A DNA stretch of 64,000 bases from Grammothele lineata (GCA_002150815.3 NDFF03000320.1:1-64000), one strand, 5' to 3'. Positions 1 to 12,649 are shown, counted from the first letter of the stretch. The notes: generated by a model from the sequence alone, not told the origin. Translations and numbers: made by a program.

Positions 1-2497
1 TCTAAGTGAGAGCGCCATATATTCGCTAGCGCAGACGTTCCGTCGTGCTCAGCGAGGGGGAGTGTCGAATAGATATTCGCCCATGAGCGCTTACGCGGTC
101 ACGGGCCTCGACGCGGTCACGAGCCTCGGCTCGTGCTTCCTCTACTCAACGCCGCACCGCATCAGTAAGCCTGCGGTGCGCCGCCTCGTGTATGTACATA
201 CTTTCTTCTATGTAGTTCTCTCGCATTCTCTCGTGTATGATGTCATATGGGTCTCGCACATGTATATAAGGACTAGCTACGCGTACACAATCTACAGAGT
301 CTTTACTAGCCTCTACCAGCGACCCACAGTCCGCCTACACGCCCTCAGGTGGGTAGCGTAGCTGTACGCTGCGTCTAGGATAGTGCTCGACAGTGTGGCA
401 CTCATTAGTGCACTACAGCAAGGGTGCTTATAGGGTGAAGTGCTATGCAACTATTCTCAGTGCAGTAATTGACATGGCATTGATGCATGTAGGGGTCATT
501 TGAAGTGTATAACAAGTTGTAATCAAGTCCCCCACAGTGTAATAGTGTATAAGGGGTGGATGGCAATATGTTCACTTAGATGACATAGAATAAGCACTGA
601 ATCCAAGTGCAAAAGTCACGTGCTAAAATGTGAGCGCTAACATGCAACCCTAACCCCATAAATTTTCAATCTACACTCTAAATAATAAGTAACTTTTGTA
701 TCGCCATCAGTGGCTGTGCTTACTGGCGCCTTTCTGAGATCCAAGCTGAGTCATGTTTTGCGTTACATGAATGGCAGAGATGGCTTACCCATAAAGAACA
801 ATTATTCATTCCTCATAAATTATAATAGTCCTTGAGTACTTGCCGAACAAGCCTTTTATTGTCTTTGTTTCTTCCTGCTGCCAATGTTGTCTAACTATAG
901 ACAACGGTGCTTCTCAGCTCTTACATGTCGAAGAAACCAACCTTGCTTTTGGACATCATATTAAGATTGTTCCATCTTCTACCAAGTTTGAGTTGATGAT
1001 TATGTGCCACTATAAGGACATTTCTAGCCTGGGAGTGATCATTTTGATGTGCATCCAATTGTTACATATGAGGTCAACAACCTAGTTGATTGCTCTCAGA
1101 AATTTCCAGTTGTCCAAATTGTATTATCTTTGACTTCTGCACTATTTGTATTTTCTGTACCTTATATACTATTTGTAAGTTTTGTGCCATCTGTTGCCTC
1201 AGTGCTTTTCATCCCATTTGTGTAATCTATCCTTTGTTACAACATTTCTGCCTAGTATTTTCTTTTTCCTTTCTCATCTCTCAATGAGCACAACCTCTGT
1301 ACCATTCAGTCCCGCGGTGATTCAACATCACTATTGTATGCACAACTCATCATGACTCACTTAGAGTCATCATCCTACGCCCCCATCTCCATTGTCTTGT
1401 ACTCTCTTGTGATCGTCCATAGCCATTGTTCTCATGTACCTATATAGTTTGGGTCTTTTTGAGGATGTTCCTCAGTTTGACCTCCTCTTCCAACTAAGGC
1501 CTCTCTTCCTACAGAACCCTTGTGCTCCGCTCATCCTCTACCACAGTGCTCAACCTTGCCTCGTTGGCGTACATCCACTCAGACCCCTCAACCTTTGACT
1601 GCACGTGCACAACATACATCCATAGGCACCCATGCTGGCCTCAGCATAACATCCTTTCTATTTGAGTTCAAGCGATAGTGGCAAAGATGAAATGATTAAG
1701 AAGGGCTAGCAGTAGAATACATGATGGTATGGTTTTCTACTATAGGACAAGTCAAAGACAAGTCCATACATACAAGATTAGAGCTCCAACCAGATACGCC
1801 TGAGGTATGAGGTGTCCTACTTACAACACTTCCTCTATTCTCTGTGCATTGTGTGTGTTCTGTACTTTCTGTACAATCTATTTCGTCTGTCCTGTCTGTA
1901 CTTCCTGTGCATTCAATGACTTCTGTGCTGTAGGTATAATATGTACTTTTGTCTCCTCTGTTAATAATTTCTCATCAATCTATTCTATCAGTCTCTCAGT
2001 GTGCATACCATCTGGTCTCACAAATCCATGCTTCACCTACCTGTCCCAACAGTCAAAACCTCTCACAGAGCACTCAGCAGTATTTATACAGCTCTCTTTG
2101 GTCTTTTCTCACTCAGCAGTTAGCTACAAACCCCTCCTTCAGTCACTCCCAGCTGTCTGTTACTATTGAGCTACCCAGCGTAGTTGGCCCTTCACCTTGA
2201 GAGACAACTAAGAGACTAAGAGTCCCTGAAAGCTCCTAAGAGAAATTTTACAGCTGAGAGCAGTTTCAGTTTTGCTAAAGGATGCCCTTTAATGCCCACT
2301 TCATATTCTCAATCTCATAATCCTCAGGTACTTGTTTCTCAGATCCTATTTGAAAGGGAGGGTATCTAGGAATTCTGCTGCACAGGAAAAGCATCCCTGC
2401 AGGTGGCAGCATCCTACTTTAAGTCAAACTGCTTACAATATTCTGGGGGAGAAATCATAGCATTGAAAATGATACAACTGTAAGAATTCAGATTCAA
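1..2497. repeat. AT-rich geneless region, probably decayed repeat DNA
   Basis: No reading frame here resembles a protein I know and none has the GC-rich codon use of the genes further on. The first 360 bases are more GC-rich and hold a near-perfect 18-bp tandem duplication (93-110 and 111-128, one mismatch) and a TATATAAG box at 263-270, which would suit a decayed LTR. From about 400 onward the DNA is AT-rich. Two stretches (about 1125-1200 and 1845-1930) repeat a TTCTGTRC-like word many times. No paired long terminal repeats, primer-binding site or polymerase motif was found, so transposon origin is only inferred. Confidence 0.4.
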
Positions 2498-4560
2498 TCA
2501 AACTGCTTCCCTCCTACGTGGTGTTGCCCTGAGAATGTCATCCACACTGATATACCAAAAGCAAGCAATAAGTCACATGGAACAAGTAAGATATAAACAA
2601 CACATACCGAAGGATCATCTCGGCTGCCTCACTTGCGCTCACCACCACTTGCCGCTTGAGCTTGTAACTCTCAGTCACACCCAGCTGCACCATTGAGCCG
2701 ACTGCACCCTCATTCATATCTGTGATAGATGAGGAGCAGATCAAAACTTGCATGACAATAGACTCACCAAGACCAGCATCATTGGTGCCCTCGTAGTGCG
2801 CGGCACGAAGCTTCGCAACGAGATCAGAAGAGTCGTACCCGGCATTATCAGCAAGAATGGTCGGGATCATCCGCAGTGCCCTAGCGAACGCCTCGGCCGC
2901 AATTGCCTTCTTCCCTTGCACCTTCCGAGCTTCCTCCTCAACTGCACAGCTCATGAGCATCTCCGAGCAACCACCACCCAGCACAATGCGAGTCTCCTTG
3001 ACAGTTTGCGACAAGACGGAGAGAGCATCATGGAGAGACCGGTCGGCCTCGTCGATCATCTGATTTGTCGAGCCGCGCAGAACGACTGTGCAAGCCTCTC
3101 CCGCAGCAACGCCAGAGAACTTGATCAGCTATGGCACGGACATAATATCAGTGTCCCCAACAATCCTCTTCGGGCAAGACTACTTACCTTGTCCTCGCCA
3201 ATCATGATCTCCTCGATCAGTTCGCACTTGCCCAATTTCACGAGCTCGGGGTGGTCGAACGTGCTGGCGATCTCGCCGCCGGTGACAAGGGCCAAACGTT
3301 CTACACCCTCGAAATCAGCGTGTTCGATGGTCAAGATGCCCTTCTCTGCGAGAAGAGACTCGGGGTAGTTATAGATCAATTGTCGATTGACGAAGCAGTT
3401 GATGCCATGGGCAGCGATCGCATCCACCTTCGCCTTCATCTTCTCCTGCAGAGGGCATAAGAGACAACCACATACGATCCGGGGCGATAGACATACCTTC
3501 TCCGCCCGTTCCAACTCCGCGAGCTTCCCAGTACTGTCTACCTTGATGCGCGCACCAAAGACCTTGATCTTGTCGGTATCCATCGCTAGTGCGACATTGA
3601 TGTCTCGACCGGCCCGCGTGGAGAGTAGGAGGGTACTCACAAGTATTCGCAATAAGGATTTTCGCGTTCTCCAAACGTTTGGGGCAGTTGGTACCAATCA
3701 TCTTGTCCAAAATAAAACCTACTCGAAGTCAATCGAATAAACTATAGGGGGGATGTGCAAGCGGACCTTCATCGAGGTAAGAATCTGTGAGCTTTCCTCC
3801 GACCTTTTTTATGATTTGAATGTGCTCGAGATCCGTTGATCCCTGTACGAAAATATTTTCAGGTGTATGAACATAGCTACGGGGATGACCTCTGTACCTT
3901 GAGACGGAGGACGGCATCGACCGCCAGGTTGGCAAAATAGTCCTTGTCCTGAGAGAGGACTTTTGAGGAGAGGGTGGTGCGCGCAATGTTAACGAGATCT
4001 TGCCTGAACTTCGCGGGGTCGGTGCTGATATATAGATATATAGATGATGAAGCGAGCAAGGAAGAAAAGCATTGTTCGTGGCGCACCTGTTGTCCGTCGC
4101 AGCCTTCTCGAGAGCACGCAGGGCAGCGGCACTAGCTATCCGGAAACCTTCGATAATCGTTTGGGGATGGATTTTCTGAGCAACCAATTTCTCGGCTTCT
4201 CTGAGGAGCTCCGCGGCAAGCACGCAGACGCTTGTTGTGCCGTCGCCGACCTCATCATCCTGGACCTTGGAAATGTTAACGAGAATCTTGGCTGCCGCAT
4301 TGTCGAGCTGGATCGATTTGAGGATTGTCGCGCCGTCGTTAGTAACATTGATATCTCCGGAAGATCCTGACTGGAGGATCTTGTTCATGCCCTTGGGACC
4401 AAGGGTAGATTTGACGAGATCCCCGAGGGCGAGGGCGCCGACGAAGGACGCGAGACGCGCGTTCTCAGCCTTCTCCTCGGTTGCCTGGATCGGCGGTGAG
4501 CGAAGAATAAAGAAGGCCAGCAAAGACGCGAACCTCTGCGCCAAAGATGTTCATGGACAT
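2498..4560 (-). CDS. CCT2: T-complex protein 1 subunit beta (chaperonin CCT2)
   Basis: Beta subunit of the cytosolic CCT/TRiC chaperonin, which folds actin and tubulin with ATP. The start at 4560 gives MSMNIFGAE in a 27-nt first exon, followed by a 49-nt intron (4485-4533). The body then shows family landmarks: [18 protein letters not shown] and NDGATIL (ATP-binding region), [11 protein letters not shown] (catalytic Asp loop), [36 protein letters not shown] and GGGCSEMLM. The last exon ends [15 protein letters not shown]. At least seven exons are needed. One intron near 4030-4060 contains a TATATAGA run. The choice of beta over other subunits rests on the NIFGAE start and the C-terminal VDDILR tail. 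It is head-to-head with PMT1. Confidence 0.95.
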
Positions 4561-4850
4561 GGAGACGAGGGATGAAGGGAGGAGGAGACCTTCTGCCGCG
4601 ACTCCGAGCGACGATGAAGATACGTGTCACGTGCCTGGGATGCTTGAACCACGTGCGCCCACGTCGACTGCGCGCGCAGTGGCGCCGACGGCGAGAGCAG
4701 CGGACAGCGAGCCGCTGCGAGCGGGAACTGCCTCCCTTCCTCCATCGACGATCACCGACTGCTCTTGCTGGCACACTGTCTCTCCTTACCTTCCCTCGAG
4801 CCTTTGATTTCTTCATTTTGCCTCTTTCCCCTCCCCCGTTTGTGTAGGTC
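4561..4850. promoter_or_regulatory. Shared divergent promoter of CCT2 and PMT1
   Basis: The 290 bases between the two opposed start codons must hold both promoters and both 5' leaders. The PMT1 side is CT-rich just before its ATG, as in many fungal leaders. No clear TATA box is visible. Confidence 0.6.
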
Positions 4851-7800
4851 ATGTCTGGTGGCGTCCGCGTCCGCAGGCAGACCTCGCCTCCAGGCCGCCA
4901 AGCACCCCACACGTCCCAACGCTTCCCCCATCCGCGCCACGACCATCTGGACGCGGACGAACGTCGTGAGGCCGCTTCGAGGGGCCTCAGGCCTGGTCGC
5001 AAGTCCCACGCGACGGGCGGCCTCAATCTCTCCCCAGGTGAATGGAAGCTCCTCGTTGTCATCCTCGTCGTCGCCAGCGCGGTCCGTCTCTTCCGCATCT
5101 CTCAGCCGAACAGCGTCGTGTATGTTATATGCACTACTACTCGTCCCTACCTCAATCTAACCTCTCGTAGCTTTGACGAAGTCCACTTCGGCAAGTTCGC
5201 TTCCAGATACATCAAGTCTTCCTACTTCGTCGACGTCCACCCCCCGCTGGCCAAGCTCCTTATTACCCTCGCCGGATGGCTTTTTGGTTACGATGGCAAT
5301 TTTGACTTCAAGGATATTGCAAAGTAAGCAGATCCCTTGCAGTGTGCTCGTGTTCACCCCTGTACCTGACGTTGCCCCAGGGTCTACGAGAATGTCCCCT
5401 ACGTTGCCATGCGTATGGTCCCAGCCCTCATGGGTGTCGCCACCGTCCCCATTGCTTACCTTACTCTTCGCGCGCTCGACTGCCGCGTAACAACCGCCCT
5501 TCTTGCATCCCTTTTCATCACTTTCGAGAATGGAATGATCACTCAATCCCGGCACATTCTCCTGGATTCCCCGCTCATCTTCTTCACCGCTCTTACCACG
5601 CTCGCCTGGACAGGCTTCTGCAATGAAGACCACTATGAACCATTTTCCGAGTCTTGGTGGATATGGCTTACCATGACCGGCCTCTCTCTCGGTGCTGTTG
5701 TCAGCTGCAAATGGGTCGGCCTGTTCACCATCGCTACAGTTGGCCTCGGTACTTTGAAGCAACTTTGGACATTGCTTGGTGATCTGCGCGTCCCTCCAAG
5801 ACTATTTGTGAAACACTTTGCCGCTCGTGCCCTCTGCCTCATCGTCCTTCCTGCCGTTTTCTACATGTCCATGTTCGGTATCCACTTTCTCGTGCTCAGC
5901 AACTCTGGCGAGGGCGACGGATTCATGAGCTCAGAGTTCCAGCATACCCTTCGTGGTCGCGGAATGGCGGACACGTTCGCAGACGTCTCCGTCGGCTCTC
6001 AAGTAACTCTTCGACATGTCAACACGCAAGGTGGATATTTGCACTCCCATCCTCACAATTTCCCAGGTGGTAGTAAACGTAAGTCTCTTCTCGTATTATT
6101 CGGGCGTCCGTTTGTTTAACGGACAACAATAGAGCAACAGGTTACGCTCTACCCCCATCGGGACAACAATAATGACTGGCGAATTGTGAATGCGACGTCG
6201 GACGGTGACCCCTACACCAACTGGATTGATCACGACATCTCCTACATTACGTCGGGAATGCGTGTCAAGATCCGGCACGTCCAAACGGACAAGTCTCTCC
6301 ACTCACATGATGTACGGCCACCCGTATCGGACGTGGACTTCCAGCAGGAAGTATCTGGATATGGCATCCCTGGCTACGCAGGAGACGCAAACGACGATTG
6401 GATTGTCGAGATCTACAAAGGTGATAAACGTGATAAGGAGTCCGGCAAGCGTCTTCGTACGCTGAGGACGCAATTCCGTCTACGGCACGTCATGACGGGT
6501 TGCTACTTGTTCTCTCACAAAATCAAGCTTCCGGAGTGGGGCTTCGAGCAACAGGAAGTGACGTGCAATAAACAGGCAGTCCTCGACAACTCTCTGTGGT
6601 ACGTGGAGACCAACTTCCATCCGAAGCGTGCGTAGCGTCTATTATGAGACACGTGATCCCACCTCACAAGGACTCTCAGTTTCCGCGGACGCTCCCAAAG
6701 TCAACTACAAACTCCCCGGGTTCTTCGCGAAGTTCTTGGAGCTTCAACAAGTCATGTGGACTACCAACGCTGGTTTGACCGACCGTCACACTTACGACTC
6801 TCGTCCTGATGCATGGCCGCGTCTTCGCCGAGGCATTGTGAGTCCGTTCCTTGTTGAATACGGATTTTGTACTCAACCATATTTTCAGAACTTCTGGGTG
6901 AAAGATCACCGTCAAATCTACCTGTTGGGCAATCCCATGATCTGGTATTTCAGTACAGTGGCGGTCTTTGCTTACGCCGCGGTGCGCGGCCTTCTCATTC
7001 TGCGTGCTCAGCGAGGTTTCCGCGACTTCGAAAACAGTGAGCTTTCATTCGTCCTGTACGTCCGAAACGAGCTCAGCGACTCTACAGCAAAAGTAGTGAA
7101 ATATGATGCCCTCTGTGGCTTCCTCTTCATCGGCTGGGCCCTGCACTATATGCCGTTCTATCTGATGGGTCGTCAGTTGTTCCTCCATCATTACTTCCCT
7201 GCTCTCTACTTTGCTATTCTGCTCTCGTGCACGGTCTTTGACCTTGTGACGTCCACTCTTCGGCCGCGCGTCCGCCTTCAGATCGCCGCGGTGCTTCTGG
7301 TCGTCGCTGTTTGGAACTATTCCTACTTCAGTCCCCTCGCATACGGCCTTCCTTGGACCAAAGCCAAGTGCCAGCGTGCGAAGTGGCTTAAAACTTGGGA
7401 CTTCTCATGGTGAGTGGAATACGGCGTTACTGTTGGTCTAGCGCTGACTTTGTCTGTTGGACAGCAACGATTTCCTCGATAATGTGAGCGACCTGCTAAA
7501 TTTCCATGAGGTAGAGCTGATCCCCTTCCGTCTTCAGTACGATCAATACAAGGCGGCCGTTGCCCCCACGCAATCCTCTCCCGCAGTCGTTAACCAAAAG
7601 CCGCCACAGGGTCAAGGTGTCGTTCCCATCGGTGTACCTGTTGATATCAAGAAGGAGCAACCAGCGGATGCGGATACCACTACGCTCGCATACGCGCAGG
7701 GTCAGGCGGAGCCCGGCAGGGATATCTTTGGGGATCACCCACACAACGACATGAAGAGTGAAGGTCAGGCCATTCCCCACAGGGAAGAGGAGCCCCTCCA

Positions 7801-8062
7801 GGACACGGATGAGAAGGCGATCAGCACCATGAATGTGGATACGACGACAGAGGCGCCGAAAGAGGCTGAACCGGCGGAAAGTATCACGGAGAGCTCTTCG
7901 TCCAGCATTGCGAGCACTTCGAGTGAAGAGGCCACGACGGCCCTGGATTCGGCCACTGAGGCTACCCCTGCACATGACCACGCGGAGGGCCCGAAGCCCG
8001 AAGAGGAGGCGGAGGCAGACCGTGCCCGAGCAGCGCTGTTCCCGGATGAACAAGAGGAGTAG
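4851..8062 (+). CDS. PMT1: Dolichyl-phosphate-mannose protein mannosyltransferase, Pmt1 type
   Basis: ER multi-pass enzyme that transfers mannose from dolichyl-phosphate mannose to Ser/Thr of secretory proteins. Seven exons (introns 5120-5170, 5324-5380, 6079-6132, 6628-6679, 6838-6888, 7410-7464) join in frame to 963 residues. The first luminal loop has FDEVHFGKFASRYIKSSYF and DVHPPLAKLL. The central MIR-domain region has LRHVNTQGGYLHSH, LYPHRDNNNDW and RLRHVMTGCYLFSH. The C-terminal membrane block contains RQLFLHHYFPALYF and FSPLAYGLPW. The pattern GSK-QQQVTLYPH and WDFSCNDF fits Pmt1 better than Pmt2 or Pmt4. The last ~150 residues form an acidic, Glu/Ala/Thr-rich tail longer than in yeast Pmt1. 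Confidence 0.94.
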
Positions 8063-8282
8063 TAGATCGGCTCTCTATCCCCAGCTTTTGACTTGCTCTT
8101 TGGCTTGCCACTATATATCTATTGGTACTGATACAGCTGTGTACGTGCAAGGACTATGTCGTAGTAGGTACAGTACCTGGTAAATAATTCCGACCTTCCT
8201 TGAAATCATGACAGTGGGAACAGACAACACGATAGGAATCATACAGAAAAAGTGAGAGAATTGAGGATAAGGCAAGGACCTA

Positions 8283-9768
8283 TTACCCGGCGGCTTGTGT
8301 TCGCTCTAGCATCTTGTTCACAGCAACAGGCCGTCCACTAGCAGGGTGGGCTAGATCCTCCATGCGTTTTTCCCGCATCTCAAGCAAGAGCTGGACAAGT
8401 GACATTGGCGTCACCACGCCGCTTAGGCTGCTATCCTCTTGGGAAAGGGTGGTACCACTACTTCTCCCCGTCCTACTCCCGCCTGCGGTCCTTTTCGAAC
8501 CACCTGCTAGGGCAGCATTTGAGGACCGCTGCATGAAAGCAGCACGTGCGGACGCGTTCGCGTTCGCGTCCTCGCTGTACCTATCCCAGAGCGCGTAGAG
8601 AGAAATGATTTCCTGCGCAATGGCCGCGATGAGGGGCATGCTGATGTTAAGGCCAGCCATAAAGCCTACGATGTCCTGCGGTTGAGACTTTTTCTGGTTG
8701 TGCGACGTCGAGCGCGAGGAGCGGCGTGTGGGCGAACCTGAGCGACTGTGGTGAGACGCACTGGTACTGAAGCCGAGGTTAGTATGCAAGGTGTTGGTAG
8801 ACTGCTGAATGGCAGCCCGCGTGGGCGCGTGGAAGACGAGGACAAGGTAGATGGCGGCGATGGCGATGAGGTGCGGGGGATAGAGGAGGCAGAGTTCGGA
8901 GCGGTAGGTATCGTTGATGATAAACCTGGAGACACGTGTGAGCGACTATGACGAAGGGATAGACGGTCACGAACCATGCCATTTGCAGCGCGCCCTCTTG
9001 AAGCTCGAGCCTGCCTTCGCCAGTACCCCAATAGCGGGGACCGTCGACGTCGTCCGCATCGGCCTCGCCCGCTTCCGCCTCGGAAACGGCAGCGCCGCCC
9101 TCTTTCCCACAGAGGGTCATGAGGGTGCGGTAGGGATGGAAGACGACGAGGTCACACTCAAGCTCGTCGACGAGATAGAACTCCATCTCTGCGAGCTTGG
9201 AGTTGTCCGAGGGGAAGGTCTTGATGCCGTACTCGTCAGCTAGGAGGAAGATGGATACGTGAGCGACCGAGCGGGTGACGGGGGACGGGAAAAGGAACGG
9301 GTACCGAAAAGCATGCGTGCCTCTGAGACGACATTCTTGATGTGTACGGGCGACTCTTCGGCCTTGGCTGCGACGTAACAGCAGGCGGCGATGACGATGA
9401 AAGGGTCGGTCTCGCAGAACGAGTTTTTGACATAGAATCTGCGGAAGAAGACGGTGGCGGTCGCAATGACGCGCTGCCTGAGCTGGAGTTTCTTGCCGAG
9501 CTTTGAGATCACTGCGGGCGGCGGTCTAGGTCTGCGAGCATTTGGAATGGGAGTCAGCGGACGACGCACGGTTCGCGAAGAATATGTTGAGGAATCCGAG
9601 ATGGTCCGGGGTGCCGACATAGAGGAGGTCGTCTGAGCGTGCCTGGAGGAGGGAGGACCTATCGACGATCCACCGTTTGCTGGCGGAGGCGGGGGTGAGC
9701 GGGGCGTGGGGGACGTTCGGGGCTGGTCGGACGTACTAGTGCGAGCTGGCCCAGAAGTCGGTGGCCAT
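8283..9768 (-). CDS. SSN8: Cyclin C (Ssn8/Srb11-type, Mediator kinase module)
   Basis: Partner cyclin of Cdk8 in the kinase module of Mediator, a nuclear transcription regulator. The start at 9768 gives [14 protein letters not shown] after removal of an intron; this N-terminus and the following [20 protein letters not shown] are highly characteristic of cyclin C. The cyclin box continues with [36 protein letters not shown] and [18 protein letters not shown]. The 3' exon carries [17 protein letters not shown], then [12 protein letters not shown], followed by a Ser/Ala/Asn-rich stretch that is probably disordered, ending [10 protein letters not shown]. The gene lies about 225 bases from the MDH start, facing away from it. 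Confidence 0.9.
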
Positions 9769-9993
9769 CGGTGGCCATGGGCGTGGCTTGCGGCCGTTCT
9801 CACTGAGATTCTCGGTGGCCCCTTGCAGCAATTGCAGGCTGCGGTGCGGTTCGCCGACGGCGCGGTGGACGCGTCGGGCCTCGACTTCCGACCCGCTCCG
9901 AGCTCAAAACGCGCTCTCGACGCGTCTCACGCCATCTTCCCCACCTTTTCCTCGACCCCCATCCCGTCCCCCACGACCCCCACGACCGTCGCC
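9769..9993. promoter_or_regulatory. Shared divergent promoter of cyclin C and MDH
   Basis: 225 bases separate the two start codons. The MDH-proximal part is strongly C-rich (runs of CCCC just before the ATG), typical of a 5' leader of a highly expressed fungal gene. No TATA box is seen. Confidence 0.5.
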
Positions 9994-11256
9994 ATGTTCG
10001 CCCGCGCCGCCGCCCGCTCCCTCGCCGCGCCCTCCCGCGCCTTCTCCTCCTCCGCCGCCCGCCAGTCCAAGGTCGCCGTCCTCGGTGCCGGCGGAGGCAT
10101 CGGCCAGCCCCTCTCCCTCCTCCTCAAGCTCAACCCCCACGTCACCGAGCTTAGCCTCTACGACATCCGCGGCGCCCCTGGTGTCGCCGCCGACGTCAGC
10201 CACATCGACTCCAAGAGCGAGGTACGTCCTCGCGCGCAGCCATGTTTGCTACGTGTAACCCACGACTCACCCTCCTTCTACTCTCAGGTCAAGGGCTATG
10301 CCGCCGACAAGCTCGACCAGGCCCTCGAGGGCACCGACGTCGTCGTCATCCCCGCTGGTGTTCCCCGCAAGGTACGTAGTCCATCCTCGCGCGCTCGCTG
10401 CCCCAGTGTCTGACCATGCCCATGTTCTCTAGCCTGGTGTAAGCACTCCCCCCTGCCGTTTGCCTCCACAGATGTTCCCGTTCTAACCCCCCAGCCCAGA
10501 TGACTCGTGATGACCTCTTCAACACCAACGCGTCCATCGTCCGCGACCTGGCCGCCGCCATCGCCCGTGTCTCGCCCAAGGCGCACGTCCTCGTCATCTC
10601 CAACCCCGTCAACTCCACCGTTCCCATCGTCTCCGCCGTCTTCGAGAAGGCTGGCGTGTACGATCCCGCTCACATCTTTGGTGTCACCACCCTCGACGTC
10701 GTCCGCGCGCAGCGCTTCCTCGCTGGCATCGTGGGTGCCGATCCCAAGGACATCAATGTCCCCGTCGTCGGTGGTCACTCCGGTGCGACGATCGTTCCTC
10801 TCATCTCTCAAACCCAACATGGCGCGGCGGTCACCGGCGAGGCATACAAGCAGCTCGTTCACCGCATCCAGTTCGGTGGTGACGAGGTCGTCCAGGCCAA
10901 GGATGGAGCCGGCTCTGCGACGCTCTCGATGGCGTACGCTGGTGCTCGCTTCACCGGCGACCTTCTCCGTGCCCTCCACGGCGAGAAGGGTGTTGTCACT
11001 CCGACGTTCGTGAAGAGCCCGCTCTTCAAGGACCAGGGTATCGAATTCTTCTCTTCGTTGGTCGAGCTCGGTGTAAGTAGAACTCGCTTTGGTTTTTCGT
11101 CGGTTCGTTGCTCATTCTAGTCGATCGTAGCCCAATGGTGTGGAGAAGATCAACCCTCTTGGTCCTCTTACTAAGGAGGAAGAGGAGTACCTCGCTGCAT
11201 GCTTGCCCGACCTTAAGAAGAACATTGAGAAGGGTCTCAAGTTTGTCTCGCAGTAG
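9994..11256 (+). CDS. MDH1: Malate dehydrogenase, mitochondrial
   Basis: Oxidises malate to oxaloacetate with NAD+ in the TCA cycle. Five exons give 338 residues (introns 10222-10287, 10372-10432, 10439-10499, 11073-11130). Residues 1-24 are Arg/Ala/Ser-rich with FSSSAARQS, a mitochondrial presequence. Then come [20 protein letters not shown] (NAD-binding glycine loop), the substrate-binding Arg loop [26 protein letters not shown], and [13 protein letters not shown] with the catalytic His. The third exon is only six bases (10433-10438, CCTGGT) and encodes the Pro-Gly of the substrate loop; skipping it keeps frame but deletes those two residues. It ends [12 protein letters not shown]. Confidence 0.96.
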
Positions 11257-11471
11257 ATGACCACGTAGCGTTAGCACTACTTTACAGCCTACGCATGCTC
11301 GTGCGACACCGTGCTAAAAGCGATGTTGTACCACTAGAATCTAATTGGCGACTGGCCGCTGTTGGGTTCATACATCGTCCGCTCGTTTTGTGGGTGTCTG
11401 AGTTGGCTCTTCAGAGCGAACGTCAATGAGTAGAACAAAAATATATTCACGTACTGCTTAAACAAGCGATA

Positions 11472-12035
11472 TTACCTGTGGCTTTTACTGCCCTTCCCTT
11501 TGACAGTGATAAAGCCATCCTCGTCTATTTCCGGGTCTTCCTTTGACTGTTTTCTTTGGTCAAGCAGCTGGGGTGCCTCATCTCCCTCATTGCTATCCTC
11601 TTCGTCGCCACTCTCATCTTCCCAGTCGCTATTGTCCCCTGCAGCCTCTTCCACTTCAATCTTCTTCCCCTTGAGCCTGTCTGCTCTCTGTTCGAACTCG
11701 CCCAGCAATGCGGACTTCCCCCCAGCGATCTCCTCCCAAAGTGCAACGACGTCCTTCGCGACTGCTTCAGCGCTCCCGTCCTCGAGGACTGTATCGAATT
11801 CGTCGGCCATGACCTGGAGGAGACGGTCCTCGACGAAGTCGACGTCGGGCTTAGGGTCCTGCTCCTCGAAGTCGTCGACGAGCACGGACGCGATCCAAGT
11901 GCGCTTCTCGGCGGACTCGGGACCACCCCAGCCGTTGTCGACAGCGATGCGGAGGGCGGGCCAATACGCGAGGCGGGCAATGACCCCGCGGGCGAGGAGG
12001 ACAGAGGTTTGCGGCGGGGCGATGGCGGAGGACAT
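11472..12035 (-). CDS. TSR2: Pre-rRNA-processing protein TSR2
   Basis: TSR2 escorts ribosomal protein eS26 to pre-40S particles and is needed for 20S pre-rRNA processing. The single exon gives 187 residues from the ATG at 12035; an in-frame ATG five codons upstream (12050) is possible. The WGG signature is visible as AVDNGWGGPESAEKRTW, followed by DDFEEQDPKPDVDFVEDRLLQ and a helical segment DEFDTVLEDGSAEAVAKDVV. The C-terminal part is highly acidic (DWEDESGDEEDSNEGDE) and ends DGFITVKGKGSKSHR, a tail typical of fungal homologues. It converges on MDH with 215 bases between stop codons. Confidence 0.9.
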   Translation of the reverse strand: MSSAIAPPQTSVLLARGVIARLAYWPALRIAVDNGWGGPESAEKRTWIASVLVDDFEEQDPKPDVDFVEDRLLQVMADEFDTVLEDGSAEAVAKDVVALWEEIAGGKSALLGEFEQRADRLKGKKIEVEEAAGDNSDWEDESGDEEDSNEGDEAPQLLDQRKQSKEDPEIDEDGFITVKGKGSKSHR

Positions 12036-12649
12036 GGTAGTTACACCCAAAAGATCCGGGTGGTAGATTTACTTTGGGCGGCTGGCACGTCATCACGTGT
12101 TTCCTTCGCTCGGTAACGTTTGATGCAGTGCACCTTCAAGTTTCGTAATATTGCCGCACATATGATCGTGGACGGCCTGGAGGGAAGGCCTGACGTCGCG
12201 GACGCGCTCAGTCAACTTCGTCTACTCTACAGCTATCGTCGGCTGCAATCGAAACACGCCTCCATATACATATAACCCCCAGTCAACATCTCCGACTTGC
12301 CCCCGGACCCGAGTATACCCACCGTGAAGTAGTTAGTCATGCGGAGCTAGTATGAACGCGCGGCGGGCAGCCTCTGAGAGCCTACTTTAGGTTCTCCCGG
12401 ACGGTGGCAACATCCTAATAACCCTCCTCCTATGCAACAACGATAAAGCCATCGCGGGGCTTTCCTGGACCTTCAGCCTCTCCTGTGTCTCTCAAAGCCT
12501 CCTCTCGATATAACGCCACACGTTCATTCTCCTTGTCGGCAATACGTGTATCGCCTCGTGAGTTCAGCGCATTCCGTACGTATTCACACTAAACGTCTGC
12601 GTCTTTGTATGAACCAGCTCCAACGTTCTTTCGCCTGATCTCATTCGAG
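12036..12649. promoter_or_regulatory. Intergenic region between TSR2 and the HET gene
   Basis: The two genes diverge from this 614-base stretch. It has no credible coding sequence. A CATATACATATA run lies at about 12262-12277, some 380 bases before the HET start. No other element is recognised. Confidence 0.4.

Noticed and set aside
62..361. Open frame of 99 codons near the left end
   Set aside because: It overlaps a tandem repeat and a TATA-like box, has no family resemblance and poor codon use.
840..1085. Open frame with several Cys and His
   Set aside because: Short, AT-rich, no recognisable zinc finger or transposase pattern; probably random or a decayed repeat.
1807..2200. Cys/Phe/Ser-rich frames
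   Set aside because: They result from repeated TTCTGTRC words rather than protein coding.
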